Below, in pieces: positions 18,846 through 27,497 of a DNA stretch of 64,000 nucleotides (positions within the stretch are counted from its first letter, which is position 1; the number at the start of each line of letters is the position of its first letter). A model generated the notes under the pieces. It ran no database searches. It was not told the origin of the DNA and saw only the letters and a program-made list of their open reading frames with translations. The translations under genes were made by a program, and so were the position numbers. Origin of the DNA: Bacteroidota bacterium. Lineage in GTDB: Bacteria > Bacteroidota > Bacteroidia > Chitinophagales > Chitinophagaceae. Where the stretch lies: the NCBI GenBank assembly GCA_018267955.1, contig JAFDXL010000001.1, positions 124,001-188,000 on the forward strand, read 5' to 3'.

Positions 18846-19754
18846 CTACCGCTTTACGATAGACTTGGCAGTTTTTTTGAATGGGACAACACTCAGCTTA
18901 TTATATTGCCACGATGCCCTGAAGGCGGTCCGGGCTTCTTTTTTCATCCCTCGCCTCAGGTATTCTTCCCCCAAGTTGATATGGGTAATGAACAAGATCT
19001 TGTTTGCCAGCAATGTATCCAGTTTGTGTTCCTGTTTATAGCGGCCGACGGTTTCAATATGTTCTTCATAATCTGCCACCCAGTTCATTTTCGTATTGGC
19101 TACAGGATGTATCCTGCGTTGCAATAATACCTCGTAAAGTATCACTCCTTTATACTGCTGTGCAAGATTGGTAATGAAGCTAAAATCTGTAAAAGTGCGG
19201 TTGAGGCGGAAGAGGTTTTCTTCTTGTAACAAACGTTTCCACACCATAACGGTTTGTATAAAAACGCCGGTTTCTCCGCTGCATATAGATTTAAAGAAAT
19301 CAGCGCAGATCGCCCCTGACTGTCTTTGATAATATATCGCCTCGATCACTTTATCCTCATCTCTGAAATTGCACCCGTTGGTAAACGAAAAACCTGCTTC
19401 CGGGTATTGTTGCATTGCCTGCACCTGTTTCTGCAGCTTCTCAGGATGCCATAGATCATCTGAGTCCATAAATGCTATCAGTTCCCCTTTGGCTAATTCA
19501 ATACCCCTGTTCTTAAGCTTGCCCGTTATTCGTTTTACGCCATTGTTATGGTATTGGATACGTTCGTCTGTCTCTTTAAACCTGGCAACAACTTTATTGG
19601 TATCATCGTCAGAGCCGTCATCCATAATGATCAGCTCCCAGTTGGTATAGGTTTGCTTTTGAATACTGATGATGGTCTCCGCAATAAACTTTTCCCTATT
19701 CAGGGTAGGCATTATTATGCTTACAAGCGGCGTATGATTTTGTTCTTTTTCCAA
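18846..19754 (-). CDS. Glycosyltransferase family 2 (paralogue A)
   Basis: A GT-A glycosyltransferase of 302 residues: VSIIMPTLNREKFIAETIISI, WELIIMDDGSDDDT and LIAFMDSDDLWHPEKL, with the DxD-type metal site in DSDD. The only available start is TTG at 19754, because a stop lies two codons upstream. The C-terminus (KLSVVPFKKTAKSIVKR) closely resembles that of the next gene (FSIVPLKKLLKTILHLVSR), so the pair arose by tandem duplication. 14 bp separate the two genes. Confidence 0.9.
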   Translation of the reverse strand: MEKEQNHTPLVSIIMPTLNREKFIAETIISIQKQTYTNWELIIMDDGSDDDTNKVVARFKETDERIQYHNNGVKRITGKLKNRGIELAKGELIAFMDSDDLWHPEKLQKQVQAMQQYPEAGFSFTNGCNFRDEDKVIEAIYYQRQSGAICADFFKSICSGETGVFIQTVMVWKRLLQEENLFRLNRTFTDFSFITNLAQQYKGVILYEVLLQRRIHPVANTKMNWVADYEEHIETVGRYKQEHKLDTLLANKILFITHINLGEEYLRRGMKKEARTAFRASWQYNKLSVVPFKKTAKSIVKR

Positions 19755-19768
19755 GGTTCAAACCTGCT

Positions 19769-20665
19769 TTATCTGCTTACAAGGTGCAGGATCGTTTTTA
19801 GCAATTTCTTCAGCGGTACTATGCTAAAGGGCTTATGCTGCCATCCCGCAAGATAGATATTTATTGCTTTTTGCCATTGTTTTTGCGACAGGTACACATT
19901 ACCGGTGTTCATAGCAGTTGTATATAACAGTTGGTTGGCCAGCGAAGCCTCTATCATTTTCTCCTTTTTAAATAGGCGCACAGCTTCCATATATTCCTGC
20001 GCCAGCTCATTAGAATAAATATGGATACTATTGGTTTGATGCAACCTTCTCAATAATAAAGGCTCGTACAAAATAGCCGCATCAAAATGATAACACAGCT
20101 TGCCGATGAATTCATAATCGTTAAAGATCCGGGTTTCGCGAAAGCGACCACATACAGCAAGACATTCTTTATCAAACAGGAAGGTTTGTATCGGTGGAAA
20201 AAGCTCGCTGCGGAGCATCGGTAGGAACGCATTTTGTATCGCTGTACCTGTTGTCGGCTGATTCAGCGTATGCACTACCTGCAGGTCACCAATAAAGTCC
20301 TGGCTGTTGGTAAAGGAGAATTTTATTTCCGGATTTTCCCTCAGCAGGTTTATTTGTTTTTGCAATTTCTCTGGTAGCCATAGATCATCAGAATCCATCA
20401 GGGCTATGTAGTTTCCACGTGCTTTGCCGAAAGCTATATTCCTGAGGCGGCCTGTAGATGTTGAATTAAACCGGTGGTAAGATATTCGTTCGTCCGCTAT
20501 ATCGTCAATAATTTCTTTTGTATTATCCGTTGAGCCATTATCCATAATCAGCAGCTCCCAATTGGTAAAGGTCTGGGCTTGTATGCTCTCAATAGTCTGC
20601 CGTATAAAATTAGCACGATTATACGTGCACATCACGATGCTTACCAGGTCTTCTTTTAAAACCAT
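19769..20665 (-). CDS. Glycosyltransferase family 2 (paralogue B)
   Basis: A 298-residue GT-A enzyme with VSIVMCTYNRANFIRQTIESI, WELLIMDNGSTDNT and YIALMDSDDLWLPEKLQKQI. It is similar to the adjacent gene over its whole length, including the unusual phrase FSFTN in the middle and the basic C-terminal tail. It overlaps the end of the corA gene by 10 bp, which ties the transporter gene and the glycosyltransferases into one transcript. The acceptor is unknown, and one or both may decorate the same surface glycan. Confidence 0.9.
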   Translation of the reverse strand: MVLKEDLVSIVMCTYNRANFIRQTIESIQAQTFTNWELLIMDNGSTDNTKEIIDDIADERISYHRFNSTSTGRLRNIAFGKARGNYIALMDSDDLWLPEKLQKQINLLRENPEIKFSFTNSQDFIGDLQVVHTLNQPTTGTAIQNAFLPMLRSELFPPIQTFLFDKECLAVCGRFRETRIFNDYEFIGKLCYHFDAAILYEPLLLRRLHQTNSIHIYSNELAQEYMEAVRLFKKEKMIEASLANQLLYTTAMNTGNVYLSQKQWQKAINIYLAGWQHKPFSIVPLKKLLKTILHLVSR

Positions 20666-21762
20666 CCCTTACGCCTGAAGTAGAACATCATAAAAGCCGG
20701 TATCAATAACATAGCGGCTACGGTTACATAAAAACCTTCCCGGTGATGAGATAATGGTATTACATCGAAGTTCATACCGAATATGCCGCCAATAACTGTG
20801 GCAGGTGCCATCAAAGTAGCCAATAGCGTGAAGACTTTCATTACCTCGTTCATGCGCAAGTTTATCTGGCTCATGGAAAGGTCTTGTAAATTCATCAGCA
20901 TTTCCCGGTGGTTTTCAGAATAGTCTATCGCCTGGGTAATATGATCCAGCACATCTTTATAGTATTTATCATGCCGGTCTTCCAGCAAAGAATTCTCGCT
21001 TACAAGAAAGCAGTTCACCAGCTCTCTTACAGGTGTAATAGACCTGCGAAACATCATTACTTCCCTGCGCAATATGCTTATTTTTTCCAGGGTGCCGTAT
21101 TCCTTTTGCTGCATCAGTGCATCTTCCAGCCGTTCTATCCGTTCATTGATCTTGTCAATGATGCCAAAGTAACTGTCAACAATACTATCCAGCAGGCTAT
21201 AGCACAAGTAATCTGCAGAACGTTGCCGGATCTTTGTATATCCACTGCGTATCCTATCGCGGATGTGGTTAAATACATCCCGTTCCGGATCTTCCTGGAA
21301 GGATATGACAAAATCCTTACCTAGTACAATGCTTACCTGCTCCGATTCTATCTCGCCGGTATCTTCATTATAATACAGCATCGGCAGCAGGCAAAAGATC
21401 ACATTATCTATCTCATCCATTTTGGCGCGTTGCCCCTGGCTGAGTATGTCTTCCAGCACCAGCGGGTGTATATTATAATGTGCGCAGAGCTTTTCTACTT
21501 CTTCTTTCCGCAGCCCATCAACATTGATCCAGGTTACATTGCCGCTGTTTTTATAGATATAGCAGGCCTTTTCATCCAATACCTTTTTCTCTACATAATC
21601 ATGTTCGTTATAATCAAAAACCGTATAGATGGGATTAAGATCAGCTTTCCGTTCTGTAGCACGTGTGGGGTTATAGCTTGCCAGGGGCCTTCTTTTGGAT
21701 GAATTCCACGCCCATTCCGGTAACAACTTGGTCAATCCTCTTGCCCTTATCCTTGGCTGCAT
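20656..21762 (-). CDS. corA: CorA-type magnesium/cobalt channel
   Basis: A 368-residue CorA homologue. The large N-terminal cytoplasmic domain (TWINVDGLRKEEVEKLCAHYNIHPLVLEDI) is followed by a long stalk helix with many acidic and basic residues. Two C-terminal membrane helices flank the diagnostic GMN motif (GGIFGMNFDVIP). Homopentamers carry Mg2+, Co2+ or Ni2+ into the cell. The stop overlaps the first glycosyltransferase gene by 10 bp, so corA seems to lead that operon. The N-terminal 30 residues are basic and variable, and the true start could be a little downstream. Confidence 0.94.
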   Translation of the reverse strand: MQPRIRARGLTKLLPEWAWNSSKRRPLASYNPTRATERKADLNPIYTVFDYNEHDYVEKKVLDEKACYIYKNSGNVTWINVDGLRKEEVEKLCAHYNIHPLVLEDILSQGQRAKMDEIDNVIFCLLPMLYYNEDTGEIESEQVSIVLGKDFVISFQEDPERDVFNHIRDRIRSGYTKIRQRSADYLCYSLLDSIVDSYFGIIDKINERIERLEDALMQQKEYGTLEKISILRREVMMFRRSITPVRELVNCFLVSENSLLEDRHDKYYKDVLDHITQAIDYSENHREMLMNLQDLSMSQINLRMNEVMKVFTLLATLMAPATVIGGIFGMNFDVIPLSHHREGFYVTVAAMLLIPAFMMFYFRRKGWF

Positions 21763-21845
21763 ACAATGTATATTGTATGCTAATTTAGTTTTTTGTTGCT
21801 ATGTTCGCACCATAAACGCAGGACATAATATATTAACCATACAAA

Positions 21846-22517
21846 ATGAAAAAACTAATATTAACAGCCCTAAGCTTCTGCCTGGTGACAGTAGCGATTG
21901 CTCAAACCCGCAACAAACAAAAAGTGGAGATCGAAACCAGCTACGGTAAGATCGTCCTTGCCCTGTACGATAATACGCCCAAGCACAGGGATAATATGTT
22001 TAAGCTGATAAAACAGAAGTTTTACGACAGCACCCTGTTTCACCGTGTGATACCTAATTTCGTTATCCAGGGTGGCGATCCTGATTCCAAACATGCTGCC
22101 GCAGGACAGGCACTGGGCGAGGGGGATGTAGGCTATCGCGTACCTGCCGAGATCAACAATAGCGATTTCCACCAGCGTGGCGCTGTAGGTATGGCGCGCG
22201 ACAATAATCCTGAAAAAGCATCCAGCGGCTGCCAGTTTTACATTGTAGTGGGCAAGACGTTTACAGATGATGAGCTGGATAAAATATCAACCTCTACAGG
22301 CCGCAAATTCACACCCATGCAGCGCAATATTTATAAAACAAAAGGAGGTACTCCTCACCTGGATGGTAACTATACTGTATTTGGCATTGTAGAGGAAGGC
22401 ATGGATGTAGTAGATAAAATAGCTGCCGTGGAAAGGGATGGCGCCGACAGGCCAAAAGAAGATATCAGGATGATAAAAGTGCGTATTAAGAAAAAGAAGT
22501 TTTTGGGAATATTCTAA
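21846..22517 (+). CDS. Cyclophilin-type peptidyl-prolyl cis-trans isomerase, exported
   Basis: The 223-residue protein has a signal peptide (MKKLILTALSFCLVTVAIAQ) and a cyclophilin domain. The conserved segments are FHRVIPNFVIQGGDPD, GAVGMARDNNPEKASSGCQFYI and LDGNYTVFGIVEEGMDVVDKI. The catalytic Arg is in FHRV and the substrate-pocket Gln-Phe in CQFYI. It would isomerise proline bonds in exported proteins. An insertion of about 30 residues (TDDELDKISTSTGRKFTPMQRNIYKTKG) before the last strands is typical of Bacteroidota cyclophilins. It is followed after 14 bp by the TIGR02757 gene. Confidence 0.94.
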   Translation: MKKLILTALSFCLVTVAIAQTRNKQKVEIETSYGKIVLALYDNTPKHRDNMFKLIKQKFYDSTLFHRVIPNFVIQGGDPDSKHAAAGQALGEGDVGYRVPAEINNSDFHQRGAVGMARDNNPEKASSGCQFYIVVGKTFTDDELDKISTSTGRKFTPMQRNIYKTKGGTPHLDGNYTVFGIVEEGMDVVDKIAAVERDGADRPKEDIRMIKVRIKKKKFLGIF

Positions 22518-22531
22518 GTCAAAGCAAGAGG

Positions 22532-23305
22532 ATGGAAAATGTGAAGGAGTTGAAAAAATTACTGGATGAAAAAGTAAGGCTGTATAATCAGCCTTCTTTT
22601 ATTTCCGGCGATCCCATACAGGTACCGCACCGTTTTAGCAAAAAGCAGGATATAGAAATAGCAGGTTTGTTTGCAGCTATACTGGCATGGGGCAACCGTA
22701 CCAGCATTATCAATAGCTGCAACAAGCTGATGCGCTGGATGGATGAGTCTCCCTATGACTTTATTCTAAATCACCGCGATACAGACCTGCAAAAGATGCT
22801 GGGCTTTGCGCATCGTACCTTCAATGCCACAGACCTGCTGTACTTCATCCATTTCCTGCAATACCATTATAGCAGTCATGATACGCTGGAAGATGCCTTC
22901 GTACCGCAAAAGAGATACGATCATGAAACGGTTGAAGAGGCATTGATCCACTTTCACAATTATTTCTTTTCCATCGATCACCCCGAACGCACGAAAAAAC
23001 ATATCTCTACACCTGCCCGTAAATCGGCCTGCAAACGCATCAATATGTACCTGCGGTGGATGGTGCGAAAAGACAGGCAGGGGGTCGACTTTGGTATCTG
23101 GAAGAAGATAAAGCCATCGCAACTGGTATGCCCGCTGGATGTGCATGTAGCAAGAGTGGCGTTTCGCCTTCAATTGATCCATGATGAAAAATCGAATTGG
23201 CAAAACGCCCTTACCCTTACCTCCCACTTACGTGCATTAAACCCCGCCGATCCCGCTGTATATGATTATGCACTCTTCGGACTGGGAATGGCCGAACGGT
23301 TTTAA
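22532..23305 (+). CDS. TIGR02757 family protein
   Basis: The 257-residue protein matches the conserved, functionally uncharacterised TIGR02757 family found in Bacteroidota and some other phyla. It starts with LKKLLDEKVRLYNQPSFISGDPIQVPHRF, has the family segments IEIAGLFAAILAWGNRTSII and KRINMYLRWMVRKDRQGVDFGIW, and has the C-terminal LVCPLDVHVARVAFRL. The CPLDxH portion and the helical make-up suggest a HhH/DNA-glycosylase-like fold, but this is inference. It overlaps the convergent hom gene by 4 bp. Confidence 0.85.
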   Translation: MENVKELKKLLDEKVRLYNQPSFISGDPIQVPHRFSKKQDIEIAGLFAAILAWGNRTSIINSCNKLMRWMDESPYDFILNHRDTDLQKMLGFAHRTFNATDLLYFIHFLQYHYSSHDTLEDAFVPQKRYDHETVEEALIHFHNYFFSIDHPERTKKHISTPARKSACKRINMYLRWMVRKDRQGVDFGIWKKIKPSQLVCPLDVHVARVAFRLQLIHDEKSNWQNALTLTSHLRALNPADPAVYDYALFGLGMAERF

Positions 23306-24552
23306 ACCACTGCCAGGAAATCTTCCACCGGTTCTTTTACTACTACATCTGTTACAAAGGCATCCGGCCATACGATCACAGATATACCTTTCTTTTTCCA
23401 CCATTGGCTGTCGCGCAGTTTCGAGAATTTGATAACGCCTATCACATGGCATTTCTTCTCGCTGCTGCTCCATTCTTCTATACGTTCAAATCTTTCATGT
23501 GGCACCTGGAAGAGTCCTTCAAAACTTACATACACCCGCAGGAAGAAATCATTGGTTAAGTTGCCTGCTGTTTTGTTATGCAGTTTTTTGTATTCGTATT
23601 TGTAATCGTACCTCAAGGCAGACAGATCGCTCAATACTGCAGATGCTGTAGGAAAGCTACCCGCACCTTTGCCGTAAAAGAACTGTTTATCTGCCAGCCC
23701 GCTTTCTATTACTACCCCGTTGTACTCGTTACGAACATTATATAATTGATTGGTGCTATCTACAAACTGGGGCAATACAAATGCAGCAACATTACCATCC
23801 TCCAGTTTCTTAGCTTGCGCTACCAGTTTTATTTCAAAGCCTTTTTCCTTGGCAAATACAGCATCATGTGCCTGCAGGTTTTGTATGCCGCTGTGTACGA
23901 TCTCCTGTGGATGCGCTACTATACCATAAGCATGTGTCAGCAGGATGGATAGTTTATTTACCGCGTCTATACCTTCTACATCAAGGGCAGGATTGCTTTC
24001 CGCAAAGCCTTCTATCTGTGCCTGTAACAGCGCTTCTTCAAATGTTAGCTTATCCTGTGCTACACGGGTAAGGATATAATTGGTAGACCCGTTCACAATA
24101 CCACTTACTCCTTGCAGCAGGTCATTATCATAATACTCTTCCAGGTTGCGTATCACAGGTATACTGGCACAGCAGGCAGATTCATACAGGAAGGGAGTAC
24201 CATATTCTTTTTGGATGGCGAGCAGTTCGGGCAAATGTTCTGCGATCATCTTCTTGTTGGCGCTTACTACGGCCTTGCCCGATGTCAGTGCTTTGCTGAC
24301 GATATAATAAGCCGCATCCGCATCATCGATCAGTTCTACGATCACGTTAATGCTTTCATCATTCAGCAATATGTCCGGGTCAACGGTGAATAGCGTTTCC
24401 GGCGCCTCGCGTTTCTTTTCAGGGTGTTTGATACACACTTTTTTTATTTCGGCGTTCAGTGATGGTGTTTGCTGCAATACCTTGTAAAGGCCGGTACCAA
24501 CTACACCAAAGCCAAACAAACCGATGGATAATTTCTTTTGTGGAATAGACAT
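23302..24552 (-). CDS. hom: Homoserine dehydrogenase
   Basis: This enzyme reduces aspartate semialdehyde to homoserine, the branch point to threonine and methionine. The N-terminal NAD(P) fold begins with SIGLFGFGVVGTGLYKVL. The catalytic domain has GIVNGSTNYILTRV near residue 145, EAL-QAQIEGFAESNPALDVEGIDA and YGKGAGSFPTASAVLSD. It is 416 residues long. The last 70 residues carry a degenerate ACT-like region at best, so threonine feedback is uncertain. It is the second gene of the operon behind the SAM-I riboswitch, 39 bp after the metB-like gene, so it should be repressed when SAM is abundant. Confidence 0.94.
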   Translation of the reverse strand: MSIPQKKLSIGLFGFGVVGTGLYKVLQQTPSLNAEIKKVCIKHPEKKREAPETLFTVDPDILLNDESINVIVELIDDADAAYYIVSKALTSGKAVVSANKKMIAEHLPELLAIQKEYGTPFLYESACCASIPVIRNLEEYYDNDLLQGVSGIVNGSTNYILTRVAQDKLTFEEALLQAQIEGFAESNPALDVEGIDAVNKLSILLTHAYGIVAHPQEIVHSGIQNLQAHDAVFAKEKGFEIKLVAQAKKLEDGNVAAFVLPQFVDSTNQLYNVRNEYNGVVIESGLADKQFFYGKGAGSFPTASAVLSDLSALRYDYKYEYKKLHNKTAGNLTNDFFLRVYVSFEGLFQVPHERFERIEEWSSSEKKCHVIGVIKFSKLRDSQWWKKKGISVIVWPDAFVTDVVVKEPVEDFLAVV

Positions 24553-24591
24553 TGTTCTTAGTTATTTATTGTTAGACAGTGAATGAATTAT

Positions 24592-25773
24592 TTATTGAAA
24601 AGCAGCTATATTTTCAGATGCTGCAAGCTCTGTTACTTTATTAAGGGCTTGTTCTATGTCCCGGATAAGGTCGTCTGCATGTTCAAGGCCTATGCTTAAG
24701 CGTATTAAGCTGTCTGACACGCCGGCAGCACGACGTTTTTCTGCCGGTATGGATTTATGCGTCATGTTGGCGGGGTGGCACAGCAGGCTTTTGATACCGC
24801 CAAGGCTTTCCGCAAGTTTGAAGAGTTTGGTGTTGCAGACAACTTGTTTTGCTGCTTCTTCTGTATCGTTCTTTAGTGTAAAGGATATGATACCTCCGAA
24901 ACCCGATTGTTGTTTCGCTGCAATGTGGTGGTTAGAATGTGAAATCAATCCGGGATAATAAACCTTATCTATCACTGGGTGCTGCACAAGAAAGGTCGCA
25001 ACTTTTTCTGCATTCCTGCAATGCTCCTGCATGCGCAGGTGTAATGTTTCCACACCGCGGATGATGAGCCAGCTATCGTTGGGCGACAGGATAGCACCAC
25101 TTGCGTTTTGTATGAATTTTATTTGGTCGCCCAGCTCCTGCGTTGCCGATACTACCAGCCCCGCTATCAGGTCGCTATGGCCGCCAAGATATTTGGTAGC
25201 GCTATGTACTACCAGGTCGGCGCCTAGTTTGATGGGCTGTTGCAATACAGGCGATGCAAAGGTATTGTCTACACAGAGCAGTATACCATATTGCTTTGCT
25301 ATTTTGGCAATGCCTGCTATATCGCTGATCTTCAATGTAGGATTAGTAGGGCTTTCCAGCCATATCAGTTTCGTATTGGGTGTAATGGCATCCAGTACAT
25401 TCGCTACATCGGTAGTATCTACATAGTTTACTTTGATGCCGAACTTTGCGTAGATATGCGTAAACAGGCGAAATGCACCGCCGTAAATATCATCTACTGC
25501 CAATATCTCATCACCGCTTTGCAATAGTTTCACTACTGCGTCTATGGCAGCAAGCCCGCTGGCAAAGGCAGATGTCTTTACACCACCTTCCAGTTTGGCA
25601 ATGATGTTTTCCAGTGTTTCGCGTGTTGGGTTGTTGCTGCGTGCATAATCATAACCCTTGTTCACACCGGGTGCGTCCTGCACAAAAGTGGATGTTTGAT
25701 AGATGGGTACGGATATCGATCCTGTCAGCGGATCTACCGGTATGCTATGTATCAGCTCTGTTGCGTTGCTCAT
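24592..25773 (-). CDS. metB: Trans-sulfuration PLP enzyme (cystathionine gamma-synthase / O-acyl-homoserine sulfhydrylase type)
   Basis: A Cys/Met-metabolism PLP enzyme of 393 residues. The features are YARSNNPTRETLE, SGLAAIDAVVKLL, the PLP-phosphate region, VVHSATKYLGGHSD with the Schiff-base lysine near residue 195, and ESLGGIKSLLCHPANMTH near the C-terminus. It could act as cystathionine gamma-synthase, cystathionine beta/gamma-lyase or O-acetylhomoserine sulfhydrylase. Its position behind a SAM-I riboswitch and directly before hom favours the methionine-forming direction. The 5' leader of about 300 nt holds the riboswitch and a terminator. Confidence 0.9.
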   Translation of the reverse strand: MSNATELIHSIPVDPLTGSISVPIYQTSTFVQDAPGVNKGYDYARSNNPTRETLENIIAKLEGGVKTSAFASGLAAIDAVVKLLQSGDEILAVDDIYGGAFRLFTHIYAKFGIKVNYVDTTDVANVLDAITPNTKLIWLESPTNPTLKISDIAGIAKIAKQYGILLCVDNTFASPVLQQPIKLGADLVVHSATKYLGGHSDLIAGLVVSATQELGDQIKFIQNASGAILSPNDSWLIIRGVETLHLRMQEHCRNAEKVATFLVQHPVIDKVYYPGLISHSNHHIAAKQQSGFGGIISFTLKNDTEEAAKQVVCNTKLFKLAESLGGIKSLLCHPANMTHKSIPAEKRRAAGVSDSLIRLSIGLEHADDLIRDIEQALNKVTELAASENIAAFQ

Positions 25774-25880
25774 TCTTCCTGTTTTTTGATGGTTACGAAT
25801 TGGTGTTTCGATACGATCCGTTACCAGGAAGGCGAGATATTTACCGGAAGAATTCTTTTACCGCCCGGGTACCTAAGGGC

Positions 25881-25916
25881 AATAAAAAAGCTCTTCCGAT
25901 AAATCAGAAGAGCTTT
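25881..25916 (-). terminator. Riboswitch expression-platform terminator
   Basis: On the minus strand AAAGCTCTTC, a 10-nt loop and GAAGAGCTTT form a 10-bp perfect stem followed by a run of T. It lies between the SAM aptamer and the metB-like gene, so it is the intrinsic terminator that ligand binding would favour. Confidence 0.88.
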
Positions 25917-25967
25917 CTACTATGTTTTACAATCCGTAGATTGTTTCAAGCGAAATTGATCCGTCTG

Positions 25968-26080
25968 ACTTATCTGCCCCACATTGCTGTGGGATGGAAT
26001 TAGCACCAGTTCCCGGTTTGCACCGGGGAGGTTGCTAAGGCATCATCGGGCCATAACCCTCCGCCTTTCTTGATAAGAGA
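25968..26080 (-). ncRNA. SAM-I (S-box) riboswitch
   Basis: The minus strand reads CTTATC (P1), AGAAAGGCGGAGGG, GGCCCGATGATGCC, TAGCAACC, a GC-rich P3 hairpin (CCCGGTGCAAACCGGG), TGGTGCTAATTCC, a P4 hairpin (CCCACAGCAATGTGGG) and closing GATAAG. These elements in this order are the S-box consensus that binds S-adenosylmethionine. The aptamer is followed by a terminator hairpin and then the metB-like and hom genes, so it should switch off methionine synthesis when SAM is high. The promoter should lie just beyond 26085 on this strand. Confidence 0.95.
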
Positions 26081-26233
26081 TACTGTAAAGAACTGGTGCA
26101 AAGATATAGGCGTGATTTTCATACTTCCAAAAAAAATTTCTAAAAAAATATTTTAAGGCTGTTTTAATGACAGCTATCATCTATGTATTTGGGCATTTTA
26201 GAGTAACTTGCATCCCCATCCGATCTGCATTTC

Positions 26234-26992
26234 ATGGACCTGCCATCCGGTAAAAGAATTTATTTCGCATCCGATTTTCATTTGGGTATTCCCGATAGGG
26301 AAACAAGCATTGCCCGTGAAAGACGTATATGCAACTGGCTGGATTCTATCAGGGATGATGCTTTTCAACTGTTCCTGGTTGGTGATCTTTTTGATGCCTG
26401 GTTCGAGTACAAACGCGTGGTTCCTAAAGGCTATACACGTTTCCTGGGCAAGCTGGCAGAATTATCTGATGCAGGATTGCATATTGAAGCGTTTACAGGC
26501 AACCACGATCTGTGGATGAGAGGTTATTTTAGTGAAGAGCTGGGTATTCCTGTGCATCATGAGCCCATAGAAAGAACGTTTAACGGGAAGAAGTTTGTAA
26601 TAGCACATGGCGATGGCCTTGGCCCCGGCGATCATGGTTATAAACTGCTGAAGGGTGTGCTCCGTAATAAAGTATCTCAATGGCTTTATCGTCGTATACA
26701 TCCCGATACCGGGGTAGGTATGGCAGAGTGGTTTAGCCGCCTTGGCCCTAAGCATGGTGTGGAAGAAGATCCATTCCTGGGGCCGGAAAAAGAATGGCTG
26801 GTACAGTATTCGCTGGAACGATTGAAGCAGGAGCATATCGACTATTTCATCTTCGGCCACAGGCACATAGCCATAGAATACCCCTTGCCGCAAAACAGCC
26901 TCTACGTGAACCTGGGCGACTGGATCAAGTACGACAGCTATGCTGTTTTTGACGGCGAACATTTGAAACTCCAATTTTATAAAGGCAAGTAA
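26234..26992 (+). CDS. lpxH: UDP-2,3-diacylglucosamine diphosphatase (LpxH type)
   Basis: A 252-residue calcineurin-like metallophosphoesterase. The five metal-site blocks are present: ASDFHLGI near residue 17, VGDLFDAW, TGNHDLWM, IAHGDGLGPGDHGYK and FGHRH. It hydrolyses UDP-2,3-diacyl-GlcN to lipid X in lipid A synthesis at the inner-membrane face. The length and order of motifs match LpxH and not the unrelated LpxI. It starts at ATG 26234 and is followed after 1 bp by the sixA-like gene, then by the RapZ-domain fusion, forming a three-gene operon. Other lpx genes are not in the window. Confidence 0.9.
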   Translation: MDLPSGKRIYFASDFHLGIPDRETSIARERRICNWLDSIRDDAFQLFLVGDLFDAWFEYKRVVPKGYTRFLGKLAELSDAGLHIEAFTGNHDLWMRGYFSEELGIPVHHEPIERTFNGKKFVIAHGDGLGPGDHGYKLLKGVLRNKVSQWLYRRIHPDTGVGMAEWFSRLGPKHGVEEDPFLGPEKEWLVQYSLERLKQEHIDYFIFGHRHIAIEYPLPQNSLYVNLGDWIKYDSYAVFDGEHLKLQFYKGK

Positions 26993-26993
26993 T

Positions 26994-27497
26994 ATGATGC
27001 AACGAACCCTTGTGATGATCAGGCATGCGAAATCGAGTTGGGCTAACCCTTTGCAAAGTGATTTTGAACGCCCCCTGAACGATCGTGGTGAGAAAGATGC
27101 TCCTATGATGGGAGAAGAGTTGAAGAAGAGAAAGCTGGTACCGGATCTTATTATATCCAGTACCGCGAAGAGGGCAAAACAAACTGCAAAAAAGATAGCT
27201 GCGGCTGTAGGTTATGACGAGGCTAATATCCGCTGGTACGAGAAACTGTATCACTGCATTCCTTCTGTGTTTGAAGAAGTGCTGTACGAGGTGCAGGACA
27301 ATGTGAAGACCGTATATATTGTAGCGCATAACCCCGGCATTACAGAGTTTGTGAACGAGCTGTCTGATGAATTTTATATTGATAATATGCCAACCTGCGC
27401 TGTAGCAGGCATCCGTTTCGAAGCCGACCAATGGAACGAATTTCACCGGATAAAGAAAGAAGTATTTTTATTTGAGTATCCTAAGAACATAAAATGA
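26994..27497 (+). CDS. SixA-like histidine phosphatase
   Basis: A 167-residue branch-2-like phosphoglycerate-mutase-fold phosphatase. The catalytic RHA motif is at the N-terminus (VMIRHAKSSW, phospho-accepting His at residue 11). The second catalytic His is in IVAHNPG, with Glu in YEKLYH nearby. SixA proteins remove phosphate from phosphohistidine in phosphotransfer domains, but small-molecule substrates are also possible for this family. The start codon is 1 bp after lpxH. The stop overlaps the start of the fusion gene by 4 bp, which indicates translational coupling. Confidence 0.88.
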   Translation: MMQRTLVMIRHAKSSWANPLQSDFERPLNDRGEKDAPMMGEELKKRKLVPDLIISSTAKRAKQTAKKIAAAVGYDEANIRWYEKLYHCIPSVFEEVLYEVQDNVKTVYIVAHNPGITEFVNELSDEFYIDNMPTCAVAGIRFEADQWNEFHRIKKEVFLFEYPKNIK

